A stretch of DNA of 64,000 bases from contig LNDN01000009.1 in NCBI GenBank assembly GCA_001464065.1, positions 1-64,000 of the forward strand. Reading direction: 5' to 3'. Origin of the DNA: Acidobacteria bacterium Ga0077522 (lineage in GTDB: Bacteria; Acidobacteriota; Vicinamibacteria; Vicinamibacterales; Vicinamibacteraceae). This document shows positions 37,426 to 48,847 of this stretch, one piece after another (the first letter of the stretch is position 1; each line of letters begins with the position of its first letter). The notes beneath the pieces were generated by a model. The model was not told where the DNA came from, did not search any database, and worked only from the letters and a program-made list of their open reading frames with translations. Position numbers and translations under genes: made by a program.

Positions 37426-40064
37426 CGCGGCTGTCCCTCGGGCGTGCGGCCGTCGATGATCGCCAGCAGGAGGTCCTGCGCGCGCTCGTGCCGCGGCGTC
37501 GTCTCGAGCGCCTTGATCAAGTGCCGCTTCGCCTGGTCGCGCTGCCCGGTCTTCATCGTGGCCTCGGCCAGCGAGGTGAGCGCCTCGGCGGGATTGGGCG
37601 GCCCCGCATCGACGGCCGCCTGCAACTCGCGCAGCGCGACGGGGATGTCCTGTCGGGCCAGCGCCAGGTCGCCGAGCGCGGTGTGGGCCGCGGCATCGAA
37701 CGGATCGATCTCGATGAGACGCTCGGCCGCCCGCTGCCGCACCGCCGCATCGTCGGCACCGCGCGCCTGGGCGACGAGCTGCCGCAGCGGCTGCGCCGCG
37801 GTGTGGTCGTTCTCGAGGACCTTCTCCATGAACCGGCGCGCGTCGTCTGGTCGCTCCTGCCGCAGGGCGACGGTGACCAGCAGCCGCCAGGGGCTCGCCT
37901 CGCCGGTCGCGAAGGGCACGAGCGCTGCCGCCCGTTCGAGCACCGCGCGCGCGGCGTCGAGTTCGCCGAGCCGGATCAGCGGCGTGGCCGACACCATCTG
38001 GATGCGGAAGTTGCCGGCGTGCGCGTCGGCGTGGGCGCGCCACTCGGCAGCGGTCGCCGTCCGCCCCGGCGGGGCCACGTCCACCTCGGTCAACGCGGGA
38101 ATGGTCGCGTCGTACGTCTGCTTGACGTGGGCGTCGAACGCCGGCTGCAGGGTGGCCCACGTCAGGCCGTACGCGCGCGTCAGCGCCGACTCGTCGTCCA
38201 GGCCTTCACCGAAGCTGCGGATGAAGGCGCGGAGCTTCTCCTCGCCGTGCGTCTCCACGAGGTAGGCCACCAGCACGGCGGCCTGCTGATAGGCGAGGTT
38301 GATGGTCTCGACCTTGGCGAAGCCGCTGTTGAGGTCGGCCAGCGGCAGCAGACGGCCCGCGGCATGCGCCTGCGCGAACAGCAACTCCGACTCGCGGCCC
38401 CAGCCCGCGCGCGCCCGCGTCTCCTCGAACGTCGAGATGCCCTCGCTGAGCCACCGCGGCAGACGGTTGCCCGACATCTGCAGCGTGATCACATGCGCCA
38501 GTTCGTGCCACAACACCGCGGCCCAGTTGAACGTCCCTGGCGGTCTCGCCTTTGGCGAGTCCATCGTGACGACGCGCCCGAAGCAGGCGCCGAGGGCGCC
38601 CATCATGCCCGGCAGCCCCATGGTGCGCACGGCGAAGTCGTCGTGCCGGGGAAACACCTCGACGAGGATCGGCCCCTGCGGCGTGAACTGGTAGCGCGCC
38701 GAGAGCGCAGCCAGGGCCTCCTCTGCCAGCGGCACGAGGTACGGCTGCAGCACCGCCACCTCCTGCTCGTGCATCCGGATCGTCAGGTTCTTCGCCTCGA
38801 CGGTCACGAACTTGTCGAGCGTGTCCATCAGGCTGAGCAGGTTGTAGGTGACCGTGTCGAAGGAATCCTTCGAGAAGGCCGCATCGAGGGCCTTGCGCGC
38901 CTCGGTCTCGTCACCGGTCCGCAGCAGGTGCAGGCCGAGCGACGCCTGGGCACGGCTGTTCTCCGGATCGAGCGTCACGGCCTCGCGCAGGAATCGCACG
39001 GCCTCGTCGAACCGGTACATGCGGGCGACACGCTCGCCGATGACGCGCGGGACGTCGGCGTTGCGCGGGTTGATCGCCAGGGCCTGCTGCGTGAACCGCG
39101 TCACGTCGGCCGTCCGATCCTCGATCTGGGCCAGCGCTGCCGACAGCGCCAGCGCCTCGACATGGCGCGGGTTGACGGTCAGCAGCTTCTCGAGGGCCGC
39201 GCGGGCATCCGGGCGTCGGCTGGCATCCATGGCCTCGGAGGCCAGCAGCACCCACGCATCCGGCTGATCCGGATCGATCGCCAGGGCCTGCCGCGCCGCC
39301 GCCTCGGCCGCCGTCGCGTTGGTATCGGCCAGGGACCGCGCCAGGCCGATCATGGCCGGCACGTACTGCGCGTCGGCCTTCAACGCCGTCTCGTACGACG
39401 ACCGGGCCTCGGCCTGGTTGTACTTCTCGAGGAACAGGTCGCCCCAGCGGGTGTGCACCTCCGGATCGTCGGGCGAGAGATTGGCGGCGGTCTGGAAGTA
39501 CGAGTTCGACAGCCGCACCTGTCCGAGCGCCTGCGCCGCACGGGCGGCACGGCTCATCGCGCCGCCGGTCCGCTGCGCCTGTCCCGCGCGCACGATGGCC
39601 TGCCACAGCACGGACGCCTCGTCGGCGCGCCCCAGTCGCGTCAGCAACTCGGCGAGCGCCACGGCGGGCTCCCCCGTCGGCTGGTCGGCGAGCGCCTGCC
39701 GGTACGCTCGCTCGGCGTCGTCGTAGCGCCCCACGCGTTCGGAGGCGCGACCTTCGATGTACGCCCGAGCCCACGGCGCGTCCGCGGCCCGCGCGAGCGC
39801 CTCGTCGAACTTGCCGGCGACGAGGGGGGCCTGCCAGGGGGGCGTGACCTCGGGAGGAGGCTCCGGCGGCGCAGCCTGGACCATCGTCCCGACCGGCGGA
39901 ATGATGCGCGGCACCGTGAAGGTGGGGGTCTGGGCCAGCAGCGCCGGCCCGGACAGGCACACCCCTGCAAGGAGGACTCCGATACGGCCCAGGGGCCGTA
40001 TCGCGTGGCGGGCTGAGGATGCGCCCGTGGCGCGCCACCGCGACATCTTCGCCTGTGCTCGCAT
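37422..40064 (-). CDS. Secreted TPR protein with peptidase MA-like metalloprotease domain
   Basis: An 880-residue protein with a signal peptide (through ALLAQ), TPR repeats from about residue 80 to 420, a gluzincin domain, then more TPRs (about 680-870). The zinc site is H520-E-L-A-H524, with the third ligand E541 in WLSEGISTFEE, the pattern of peptidase MA-like proteins. It is first in the nine-gene leftward operon and is coupled to DUF4159. The ATG at 40064 overlaps a perfect TATAAT, so a start at 40046, giving a cleaner signal peptide, is a real alternative. The target peptide is unknown. Confidence 0.88.
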   Translation of the reverse strand: MRAQAKMSRWRATGASSARHAIRPLGRIGVLLAGVCLSGPALLAQTPTFTVPRIIPPVGTMVQAAPPEPPPEVTPPWQAPLVAGKFDEALARAADAPWARAYIEGRASERVGRYDDAERAYRQALADQPTGEPAVALAELLTRLGRADEASVLWQAIVRAGQAQRTGGAMSRAARAAQALGQVRLSNSYFQTAANLSPDDPEVHTRWGDLFLEKYNQAEARSSYETALKADAQYVPAMIGLARSLADTNATAAEAAARQALAIDPDQPDAWVLLASEAMDASRRPDARAALEKLLTVNPRHVEALALSAALAQIEDRTADVTRFTQQALAINPRNADVPRVIGERVARMYRFDEAVRFLREAVTLDPENSRAQASLGLHLLRTGDETEARKALDAAFSKDSFDTVTYNLLSLMDTLDKFVTVEAKNLTIRMHEQEVAVLQPYLVPLAEEALAALSARYQFTPQGPILVEVFPRHDDFAVRTMGLPGMMGALGACFGRVVTMDSPKARPPGTFNWAAVLWHELAHVITLQMSGNRLPRWLSEGISTFEETRARAGWGRESELLFAQAHAAGRLLPLADLNSGFAKVETINLAYQQAAVLVAYLVETHGEEKLRAFIRSFGEGLDDESALTRAYGLTWATLQPAFDAHVKQTYDATIPALTEVDVAPPGRTATAAEWRAHADAHAGNFRIQMVSATPLIRLGELDAARAVLERAAALVPFATGEASPWRLLVTVALRQERPDDARRFMEKVLENDHTAAQPLRQLVAQARGADDAAVRQRAAERLIEIDPFDAAAHTALGDLALARQDIPVALRELQAAVDAGPPNPAEALTSLAEATMKTGQRDQAKRHLIKALETTPRHERAQDLLLAIIDGRTPEGQPR

Positions 40065-40172
40065 TATATGCACACGTCCTGACCCGATCCTGGGACCGGC
40101 GATGGGGCCATGCGCGCGGAAGGCATGGTCAGTTGGACGTGGCTGGCGGGCGTTCGGATGGCGCCATGACGT

Positions 40173-41642
40173 TCAGAACACCTGGCGCCATGTGAAGTGC
40201 ATGACGGCCAGGGCGACCTGGAGTCCGAATGCCGCGACCAGCACCTGCGGCAGCGCCGTGGCGCGGACCCGCCAGCCGAGGTAGATGAACACCGGAAACA
40301 GGGTCGAGGTGACCCGCCCCATCGACAGGAACCCGCCCATGAACAAGGGCGGCAGCACCGTGACGAGCAGGAAGGCACTCCACGCCCAGCCCATGCGCCG
40401 ACCGACGGGCCAGCACACCCCGAGCACGAGGAAGGTGGCCGCCATGTTCAGGATCTCGATGGCGTTGACGACGGTGTAGCCGTACAGCCCGAGGCCCTGC
40501 AGCTCCCGCCAGCGCTGGTGCGCCAGGACGTGCACCCCGCTGAACTGGCGGCCCCAGGCCCCGTGGGCCTTCATCCAGAGGAACCACTCGCCCGTCTGCA
40601 GGTGCAGCCACGCGGTGAAGGCCAGCATGCCGAGGCCCGCGCACGCCGCCGTGGGCAGCGCCGCAGCCAGGGTCTGCCAGCGATAGTCGTCGCGGCGCCA
40701 CGCGTCGAGCGCCAGGATACCGAGCGGCACACTCAACAGACACCCGTTGGGGCGCGTCAGTCCGGCGATCAGTCCGGCCACGGCGGCCCAGGCCCACTGC
40801 CGGCGCTGGAAGTGGTACGCCGCGGCTGTCGCACAGAGCAGGAACAGCCCTTCGGTGTAGACGGCGCCGTAGAAGAACGCGAACGGATACGTGGCCGCCA
40901 GGGCCACCGCGGCCGTCGCCGCCTCCTCCGAGTCCGTCAGATCGCGAGCCAGGCGGAACAGATAGACCAGCGCCCATGTGAAGGCGACCACCGACACCAG
41001 CCATCCGGACTGCAGCAGGCGGACATGCCGGCGCTCGGTGAACGCCTGGAACGAGTCGGCCGGATCGTCGGGTGACCCCCACCGCGCCCCGAGCAACGCC
41101 GCCGTGGTCCGAACGGCGAACGGATACGCCGGGAAGAACGCCACGTTGGTCTGCGTGTTCTGGTTCCCCCAGTAGTTGTAGCCGCTCTCGGCAATGGTGA
41201 CGTACCACCCCGCGTCCCACCGTCCCAGCAGGTTGTGGAACTCGTTGGCCGACGTGCGGAATGGCGGACCGCCCTCCGGATAGCCGATGACGATGACGCC
41301 GACGTAGGAGGCGTACAGGACCACCAGCCGCGCAGTCAGGACCCAGGGCAGGGCCCGCCGCAGTCCGCGGTCGGTGACGATGGCGCGGATCCGGGCGGCC
41401 GCCACCTCCCACCACGACTGGCGGCGCCAGGCGAACGTCCGGGCCGCGAGCAACGCGCCGGCCACGAGGCCGAGACGCCAGGGCGACTCGGCCGTCACGC
41501 GCACATCGTCGAAGCGCACGCGCAGCCCGCCGGTGACGACCGCCGCGATCAGCAGGACGAGGCTGATCGTGATGGCGACGTCGAGGACGCGGACCCAGGC
41601 CGGTCGAGCCACCGGTGGCAACGGGAGCAGCGAATCCGTCAT
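40173..41642 (-). CDS. PIG-V-like polyprenyl-phosphate mannosyltransferase family protein
   Basis: A 489-residue integral membrane protein with about ten hydrophobic segments. The motif RWDAGWYVTIAESGYNY after the first loop, and VAFFPAYPFAVR, are typical of the PIG-V/GT-C mannosyltransferases that use a lipid-linked sugar donor outside the membrane. It is last in a four-gene coupled operon (ATGA overlap with the ICMT-like gene). The acceptor may be a lipid made by the upstream ketosynthase and reductase; that is inference. Donor sugar not determinable. Confidence 0.8.
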   Translation of the reverse strand: MTDSLLPLPPVARPAWVRVLDVAITISLVLLIAAVVTGGLRVRFDDVRVTAESPWRLGLVAGALLAARTFAWRRQSWWEVAAARIRAIVTDRGLRRALPWVLTARLVVLYASYVGVIVIGYPEGGPPFRTSANEFHNLLGRWDAGWYVTIAESGYNYWGNQNTQTNVAFFPAYPFAVRTTAALLGARWGSPDDPADSFQAFTERRHVRLLQSGWLVSVVAFTWALVYLFRLARDLTDSEEAATAAVALAATYPFAFFYGAVYTEGLFLLCATAAAYHFQRRQWAWAAVAGLIAGLTRPNGCLLSVPLGILALDAWRRDDYRWQTLAAALPTAACAGLGMLAFTAWLHLQTGEWFLWMKAHGAWGRQFSGVHVLAHQRWRELQGLGLYGYTVVNAIEILNMAATFLVLGVCWPVGRRMGWAWSAFLLVTVLPPLFMGGFLSMGRVTSTLFPVFIYLGWRVRATALPQVLVAAFGLQVALAVMHFTWRQVF

Positions 41643-42166
41643 GCGCGAGGCGCGAGGCCGAGCGCACGTTCTTCGATACGAATGCGCCAGAGGAGGATCA
41701 GGCCGAACATCACGCCGAAAAGGGTACCGGTGTTCGGGGCCCGCATCCACAGGGCGATGCCGATCACCTCGCCAGCGACGCCGACGTAGTTGGGATGGCG
41801 GATGAGTCGGTAGATCCCCCGCGTGACCAGCGGCGCGCCCGGCAGCACGAGCACGCGAAAGCTCCAGCGCACGCCGAGGGTGAGGATGGCGGCGTACTTG
41901 ATGGCCTTGCCGAGCAGGAAGATGGCCACCCCGAGCGCCCCGACCGTGTCCCACGGTGCCCCCCGCCACCAGCCTTCGAGACACACGCCGAGGAAGCCTG
42001 CCGGATAGGCGACCTGCATCCAGGGGTAGCTGGCATCGGGCACGACGCGCGCGCCCTGGTCGAGGAGGCGGCGCTCGTTGGCCGCCGACCGCAGCGCCTC
42101 GAGCCCCATGGTCCCGAACACGACGAGCAACGCGAGCAGGGGTTGCAGCGATCCCGGCTCGGTCAT
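41639..42166 (-). CDS. Isoprenylcysteine carboxyl methyltransferase-like membrane protein
   Basis: A 175-residue polytopic methyltransferase of the ICMT/PEMT fold. The SAM-binding C-terminal signature GIYRLIRHPNYVGVAGEV and IRIEERAL is complete. Bacterial homologues methylate small lipids or unknown acceptors rather than prenylated proteins. It overlaps both neighbours by four bases, which ties it to the same pathway as the flavoprotein and mannosyltransferase. A second, distinct ICMT-like gene lies on the other side of the ketosynthase. Confidence 0.85.
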   Translation of the reverse strand: MTEPGSLQPLLALLVVFGTMGLEALRSAANERRLLDQGARVVPDASYPWMQVAYPAGFLGVCLEGWWRGAPWDTVGALGVAIFLLGKAIKYAAILTLGVRWSFRVLVLPGAPLVTRGIYRLIRHPNYVGVAGEVIGIALWMRAPNTGTLFGVMFGLILLWRIRIEERALGLAPRA

Positions 42167-43317
42167 GCGGCCGACGCTCCGGGCGTCGAGTGCGTGACGT
42201 CGCCCGCGGTGGCAATCAGGTGCCGCAGAAGCGAGGGCGCCACCGCCGCCCCGACGGCGCCGAGTCGGACGCCCATCGGCCAGCTGACGAGGGAGCGCAG
42301 GGCGCGGTTGAAGCGCAGCTTGGCCCCGAAGGCCGCCCGGCGATCGAGGCGCAGTCGCGTGAGGAGGTCAGCGTCCTCGCGGAGCGACGTGTCGAGCAGC
42401 GCGGCTGCCGCCAGGCCGCCACCACGCAAGGCGATGTGCAAGCCGTCGCCCGTCATGGGATCGACGAAGCCCGCGGCGTCGCCAGCCAGCAGGAGCCCGG
42501 GAACGCCGACCGCGTGGGCGTCCACGGCCAGCGGACCGAGCGTGATCACCGGCGCCACCTGTCGGGCGCGTGCGACGCGTCCGCGAAGCAGCGGGTCGTC
42601 ACGCAGGGCGCGCCAGAGCCGCGCCGCAGGGTCGCCCATCTGGTCGCGGCTCGCCGTCACGAGGCACACGTTGGCGAGGCCTGCCTCGCCGGGCGCGACG
42701 CCGATGTAGTGCCCGGCGCGCACGTGCATCTCGCCGAACCGCCCGAGCCCCTCCACCCCTTCCGCGTAGGTGCCGATCGCCCAGCGGCGCGGCCGGGCCG
42801 GATGGGCGATGAGGCCGAGCGCGAGCGCCAGCGTCGATCGACGCCCGTCGGCGGCAATCGTCCAGCGCGCCGAGACCACCTCGGTCGCCCCGGACGCCTG
42901 GCGCACGCGGACGCCCGTCACGCGGCCGTCCCGATCGACGGCAGGTGCCTGGGCGCGCACGCCGGTGCGGACGTCCACGCCGGCCTGCGCGGCGGCCTCC
43001 ACCAGGTGCAGATCGAGATGGTGCCGGCTCCAGGCACGCCCCACCAGGCCGTCGCCGTAGGTGCCGCGAATCGAAACGCCGGACGTCCCGGTGACGAGCA
43101 TGCCGTCGAGCGCCAGGCCGTGGCGCTCGACCGGCCCGGCGAGACCCACAGTGCGCAGCAGCGCGACCCCGCCCGGATTCAGCGTGTCGCCGCACAGCTT
43201 GGGGCGAGGGAAGGCATCACGATCGAGCAGCACGACCCGGGCCCCGCCGCGCGCCAGCATGGTCGCGGCAAACGCCCCCGCCGGCCCGCCACCGACGACG
43301 ACCACGTCGGTGGTCAA
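42163..43317 (-). CDS. FAD-dependent oxidoreductase, geranylgeranyl-reductase-like
   Basis: A 384-residue flavoprotein. The N-terminal FAD site is DVVVVGGGPAGAFAATMLARG, with the substrate/FAD loop PRPKLCGDTLNPG and the second FAD motif LLLAGDAAGFVDPMTGDGL. This combination marks the geranylgeranyl reductase/halogenase-like group that acts on polyprenyl chains or aromatic substrates. The start is a TTG overlapping the ketosynthase stop (TTGA); no other start precedes the FAD motif, so translation is coupled. Reductase versus hydroxylase activity cannot be decided. Confidence 0.85.
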   Translation of the reverse strand: MTTDVVVVGGGPAGAFAATMLARGGARVVLLDRDAFPRPKLCGDTLNPGGVALLRTVGLAGPVERHGLALDGMLVTGTSGVSIRGTYGDGLVGRAWSRHHLDLHLVEAAAQAGVDVRTGVRAQAPAVDRDGRVTGVRVRQASGATEVVSARWTIAADGRRSTLALALGLIAHPARPRRWAIGTYAEGVEGLGRFGEMHVRAGHYIGVAPGEAGLANVCLVTASRDQMGDPAARLWRALRDDPLLRGRVARARQVAPVITLGPLAVDAHAVGVPGLLLAGDAAGFVDPMTGDGLHIALRGGGLAAAALLDTSLREDADLLTRLRLDRRAAFGAKLRFNRALRSLVSWPMGVRLGAVGAAVAPSLLRHLIATAGDVTHSTPGASAA

Positions 43318-44606
43318 TGGGCCCGTCCCAGCACGACCGCGCTGTTCTTCGAGCCGAACCCGAGGCAGTTGCACAGTGCCGCCTCCACCTCCACCGCGCG
43401 TCCCGTATTGGGGAGCACGTCCATGTCACACGCCGGGTCGAGCTGCGTCACGTTGATCGTCGGGGCCAGGAAGGCCCGGTCCAGCCCCAACGCCGTCGTC
43501 ACGATGCCGCAGGCACCACTGGCCCCCTGGGGATGCCCGACCATCGACTTGGTCGACGAGCCACACATCCGATCGGCCTGCGCCCCGAAGACGGCGCGCA
43601 CGCTGCGAATCTCGATGGCGTCGTTGAGCTGCGTGGACGTCCCGTGGAAGTTGACGTAGCCGATCTCCTCGGGTGCGCGCCCGGCACGGTCGAGGGCCAT
43701 GCGCATGGCGCGGATGATCTGCTGACCCTCGGGGTCCATCTGCACACGATGATAGGCGTCGCAGGTCGAGCCGTAGCCGTCGATGGTCGCGTACACATGC
43801 GCGCCGCGAGCGCGGGCGCGATCCTCCCGCTCGAGCACGTACATCCAGGCGCCCTCCCCCAGGACGAACCCGTCCCGCGTCGAGTCGAACGGACGCGACG
43901 CCGTGGCAGGAGTGTCGTTGAACGCGGTGGAGACGACGCGCATGCGCGAGAAGCCGTAGATCATGCCCGGCGTCACGCACGCGTCGACGCCGCCGCACAG
44001 CAGCACGTCGGCCTCGCCGCTGCGCAGCAGGCCGAGCGCGTACCCGGTGGCATCGGTGGAACTCGTGCAGCCGGTGGACAACACGTGGCTGATGCCGTGC
44101 AACTGCAGGGCGATCGAGATCTCGCTCGACAGCATGCCGCAGATGGAGATGGGGATGGCGTAGGGCGTGACCCGCTTCAGGCCATCGGTGAAGAACTCGC
44201 GGTACTGCTTCTCGCCGAGTTCGATGCCCCCACCACCGGTGCCGATGATCACGCCCGCGCCGGGCTCGCCGCGGCGCAGGCCGGCGTCGTGCCACGCCTC
44301 GCGCGCCGCGATGACCCCGGCCAGCGACGCGCGCGAATACCGCTTCGCGTCCGCGCGTTCACGCAGGATGTCGTCCCCGTCCTGGCTGTCGAGCGAGGGG
44401 TGGGCGTCGAGCCGCGGCGCCTGGGCGATCGACAACGGGGGCAGCGGTGCGGCGACCTGACACGCATACGGCGCCGGATCGAAGTCGTCGATCCGCCGTG
44501 TGGCGCTGCGGCCCTGTCGCACATGCTCCCAGAAGCATTCGCGTCCGACGCCGTACGGCGACGCCACGCCGATGCCCGAGATGGCAATGCGGGAAGAAGA
44601 CCGCAT
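43314..44606 (-). CDS. Beta-ketoacyl-ACP synthase (KAS II type)
   Basis: A 430-residue decarboxylating condensing enzyme with the catalytic triad C180 (STGCTSSTDA), H321 (NFHGTSTQLND) and H358 (MVGHPQGASGA). It is FabF-like in length, but several insertions near residues 50-90 and the absence of any acyl carrier protein or fatty acid gene beside it suggest a specialised role. It leads a four-gene operon with start-stop overlaps throughout. TATAGT ends 7 bases before the ATG, implying a leaderless message. Product unknown; could be a polyketide or special lipid chain. Confidence 0.9.
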   Translation of the reverse strand: MRSSSRIAISGIGVASPYGVGRECFWEHVRQGRSATRRIDDFDPAPYACQVAAPLPPLSIAQAPRLDAHPSLDSQDGDDILRERADAKRYSRASLAGVIAAREAWHDAGLRRGEPGAGVIIGTGGGGIELGEKQYREFFTDGLKRVTPYAIPISICGMLSSEISIALQLHGISHVLSTGCTSSTDATGYALGLLRSGEADVLLCGGVDACVTPGMIYGFSRMRVVSTAFNDTPATASRPFDSTRDGFVLGEGAWMYVLEREDRARARGAHVYATIDGYGSTCDAYHRVQMDPEGQQIIRAMRMALDRAGRAPEEIGYVNFHGTSTQLNDAIEIRSVRAVFGAQADRMCGSSTKSMVGHPQGASGACGIVTTALGLDRAFLAPTINVTQLDPACDMDVLPNTGRAVEVEAALCNCLGFGSKNSAVVLGRAH

Positions 44607-44613
44607 GGGCGGC

Positions 44614-44623
44614 ACTATACTAT
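44614..44623. promoter_or_regulatory. Overlapping divergent -10 elements between KAS and the ICMT-like gene
   Basis: ACTATACTAT serves both strands. On the minus strand TATAGT (44619-44614) ends 7 bases before the KAS ATG. On the plus strand TATACT and TACTAT lie at 44616-44623. The gap between the two ATGs is only 15 bases, so both transcripts must start at or inside the coding regions. The plus gene may thus use TTG 44631 or GTG 44643. Confidence 0.45.
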
Positions 44624-45368
44624 GCGCCCGTTGACCCGACTCGTGGCTCCGCTTCATGGCACTTCGACGCTCGTGCGCGCCCTGCAGGTCGTGGGTGCGG
44701 TGCTGTTCGTGGTCTCGCTGGCCACCGGTGGCAAGGCGTACTTCCAGGCCTTCGACGCGACCGCGCCGGCCGGCTCGCCCCTCTGGGCCCCGCTGGCCAT
44801 CGACGTCGCCCTCTTCTCCGCCTTCGCCCTGCATCACAGCGTGCTGGCTCGGACGCGCCTGAAGCAGTGGATCCATCAGCGCGTCGGCATCGACGCCGAG
44901 CGGGCGCTCTACGTCATCCTCGCCAGCACGCTGTTCCTGGCGTGCACACAGCTCTGGCAGCCGCTGCCGGGCACGTGGTACGCCCTGACCGGCGTGTGGT
45001 GGTGGGTGGGGGCGGCGGTGCAGGCCGCAGGCGTGCTCGTCACCCTGCTCGCGGCGCGCACGCTCAGCTTGCGCGAACTGATGGGGCTGGATCCCTCGAG
45101 GCAGGCGGCGCCGCAGCACGAGCCTCCCACGCTCGAGACGCGGGGGCTGTACACGGTGGTGCGACACCCGATCTACTTCGGGTGGGTGCTCTTCGTCGCC
45201 GGCGCGCCCCTGATGACGCACACCCGCCTGCTCTTCGCCGCGGTCAGCGTGGCCTACCTCGTGATCGCGATTCCTCTCGAGGAGCGCAGTCTGATGGCCA
45301 ATTTCGGCGACCCCTACCTGGCGTATCGGCGACGCGTGCGCTGGCGGATGGTTCCCGGGATCTATTGA
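44622..45368 (+). CDS. ICMT/NnrU-like membrane methyltransferase family protein
   Basis: A 248-residue polytopic protein with a C-terminal ICMT-type SAM signature (GLYTVVRHPIYFGWVL, EERSLMANFGDPYLAYR) and an N-terminal FALHHSVLART segment resembling NnrU. Five or six hydrophobic segments are apparent. It diverges from the ketosynthase operon across 15 bases, so a link with that pathway is plausible. The start is uncertain (ATG 44622, TTG 44631 or GTG 44643). Its stop lies immediately before a REPIN. Confidence 0.8.
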   Translation: MRPLTRLVAPLHGTSTLVRALQVVGAVLFVVSLATGGKAYFQAFDATAPAGSPLWAPLAIDVALFSAFALHHSVLARTRLKQWIHQRVGIDAERALYVILASTLFLACTQLWQPLPGTWYALTGVWWWVGAAVQAAGVLVTLLAARTLSLRELMGLDPSRQAAPQHEPPTLETRGLYTVVRHPIYFGWVLFVAGAPLMTHTRLLFAAVSVAYLVIAIPLEERSLMANFGDPYLAYRRRVRWRMVPGIY

Positions 45369-45445
45369 GGGTAGGGACCGCTCTCCGAGCGGTCGGTCAC
45401 CACCCGGGCGTCGGCGACGGCCGGCTCGGAGAGCCGGCCCTACCC
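45369..45445. repeat. REPIN element (copy B, intact)
   Basis: Outer GGGTAGGG and CCCTACCC enclose two opposed hairpins: GACCGCTC-TCC-GAGCGGTC (45376-45394) and GGCCGGCTC-GGA-GAGCCGGCC (45419-45439). Each has GTAG at its foot, as in REP sequences moved by TnpA-REP transposases; two inverted REPs make a REPIN. It fills the whole gap between two convergent genes, and its terminal GTAG supplies the TAG stop of the DinB gene. The hairpins could also act as a terminator. Confidence 0.85.
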
Positions 45446-45955
45446 ATGGATCGTGCGGAGGGCGTCCAGGTGGTGCTGCGCGTGCCCGGCCACCATCCAC
45501 GCCAACGCCCGCACCGTCATGCGCTGGCCGTTGGCCACGCCGCTGCGATCGGCCACGTCGTCGGGCAGCGACGTGACCAGCGCGAGGCTCGCGGCGCGTA
45601 CGGCGGCCAGCTCGTCGAGGACCGCCGACAGCGTCGGCGGTGTGCGACTCGCGTCACGCACCCACGCATCCTGGTCGAATCCGGGCAACGGTGACGACTC
45701 ACCGCGCGCGAACCACAGCAGGCGAAACGCGAAGACGCGCTCGGTATCGACCACGTGCGCCAGCATCTCGACGACCGACCACTTGCCCGCCGCCATCGGC
45801 AGCGCCGCGGCGCCATCGTCCATCGCGGAAAGCGCGGCACGGTACTCCGACGGTTGGGCCTGCAAGCGTGCGAGCAGGGCCCCATCGGGCACGCGCCTGA
45901 TGTAGCCCGCATAGTAGGCACCGTACTCATCTGCCCCGGGACGCATGGCCAGCAT
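45440..45955 (-). CDS. DinB superfamily protein
   Basis: A 171-residue four-helix-bundle protein of the DinB/YfiT type, which binds a metal through three histidines; here these are in MLAHVVDTE and in WMVAGHAQHHLDALR. Family members include thiol-dependent transferases and hydrolases; the reaction here is unknown. The stop codon TAG is the GTAG terminus of the REPIN, so the original C-terminus may have been shortened or replaced. The ATG at 45955 has TATCAT 6 bases before it. Confidence 0.85.
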   Translation of the reverse strand: MLAMRPGADEYGAYYAGYIRRVPDGALLARLQAQPSEYRAALSAMDDGAAALPMAAGKWSVVEMLAHVVDTERVFAFRLLWFARGESSPLPGFDQDAWVRDASRTPPTLSAVLDELAAVRAASLALVTSLPDDVADRSGVANGQRMTVRALAWMVAGHAQHHLDALRTIHG

Positions 45956-45961
45956 CGGCCG

Positions 45962-45967
45962 ATGATA
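45962..45967 (-). promoter_or_regulatory. Candidate -10 of a leaderless transcript (DinB)
   Basis: TATCAT on the minus strand ends 6 bases before the ATG at 45955. The rest of the 208-base gap to lon shows only a GGAGAAG ribosome site before lon; I found no CIRCE or similar heat-shock operator. Confidence 0.45.
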
Positions 45968-46163
45968 GCGCGGTGCCCGCGTGCCCCGGCTGATAGACTG
46001 CCATTCGGGACGGCAGGGATCGAATCGCGCCCGGCGCGGTCCCGTCGTCGCGCGCCCCGGGTGAATGCCCGGGCACCGTCGGACAGACGCACCCGCCCGT
46101 GCGTCAAACGATTCGGGCACCTGGCACTCGGGCCAACGCCCCGCACTCTGGAGAAGACGATTC

Positions 46164-48845
<2,682 letters not shown>

Positions 48846-48847
48846 CC

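Noticed and set aside
40063-40068. Perfect TATAAT before the TPR/metallopeptidase gene
   Set aside because: It overlaps the likely ATG, has no matching -35, and its distance to the next ATG (16 bases) does not fit the leaderless pattern; kept only as a comment on the start.
40159-40192. Direct repeat TGGCGCCATG (40159-40168 and 40183-40192)
   Set aside because: Short and self-palindromic; one copy is inside the mannosyltransferase coding end, so it may be chance.
43317-45500. Very long antisense and extended frames over the ketosynthase and methyltransferase genes
   Set aside because: They lack family similarity and are arginine/histidine-rich; the real genes have clear motifs and overlap junctions.
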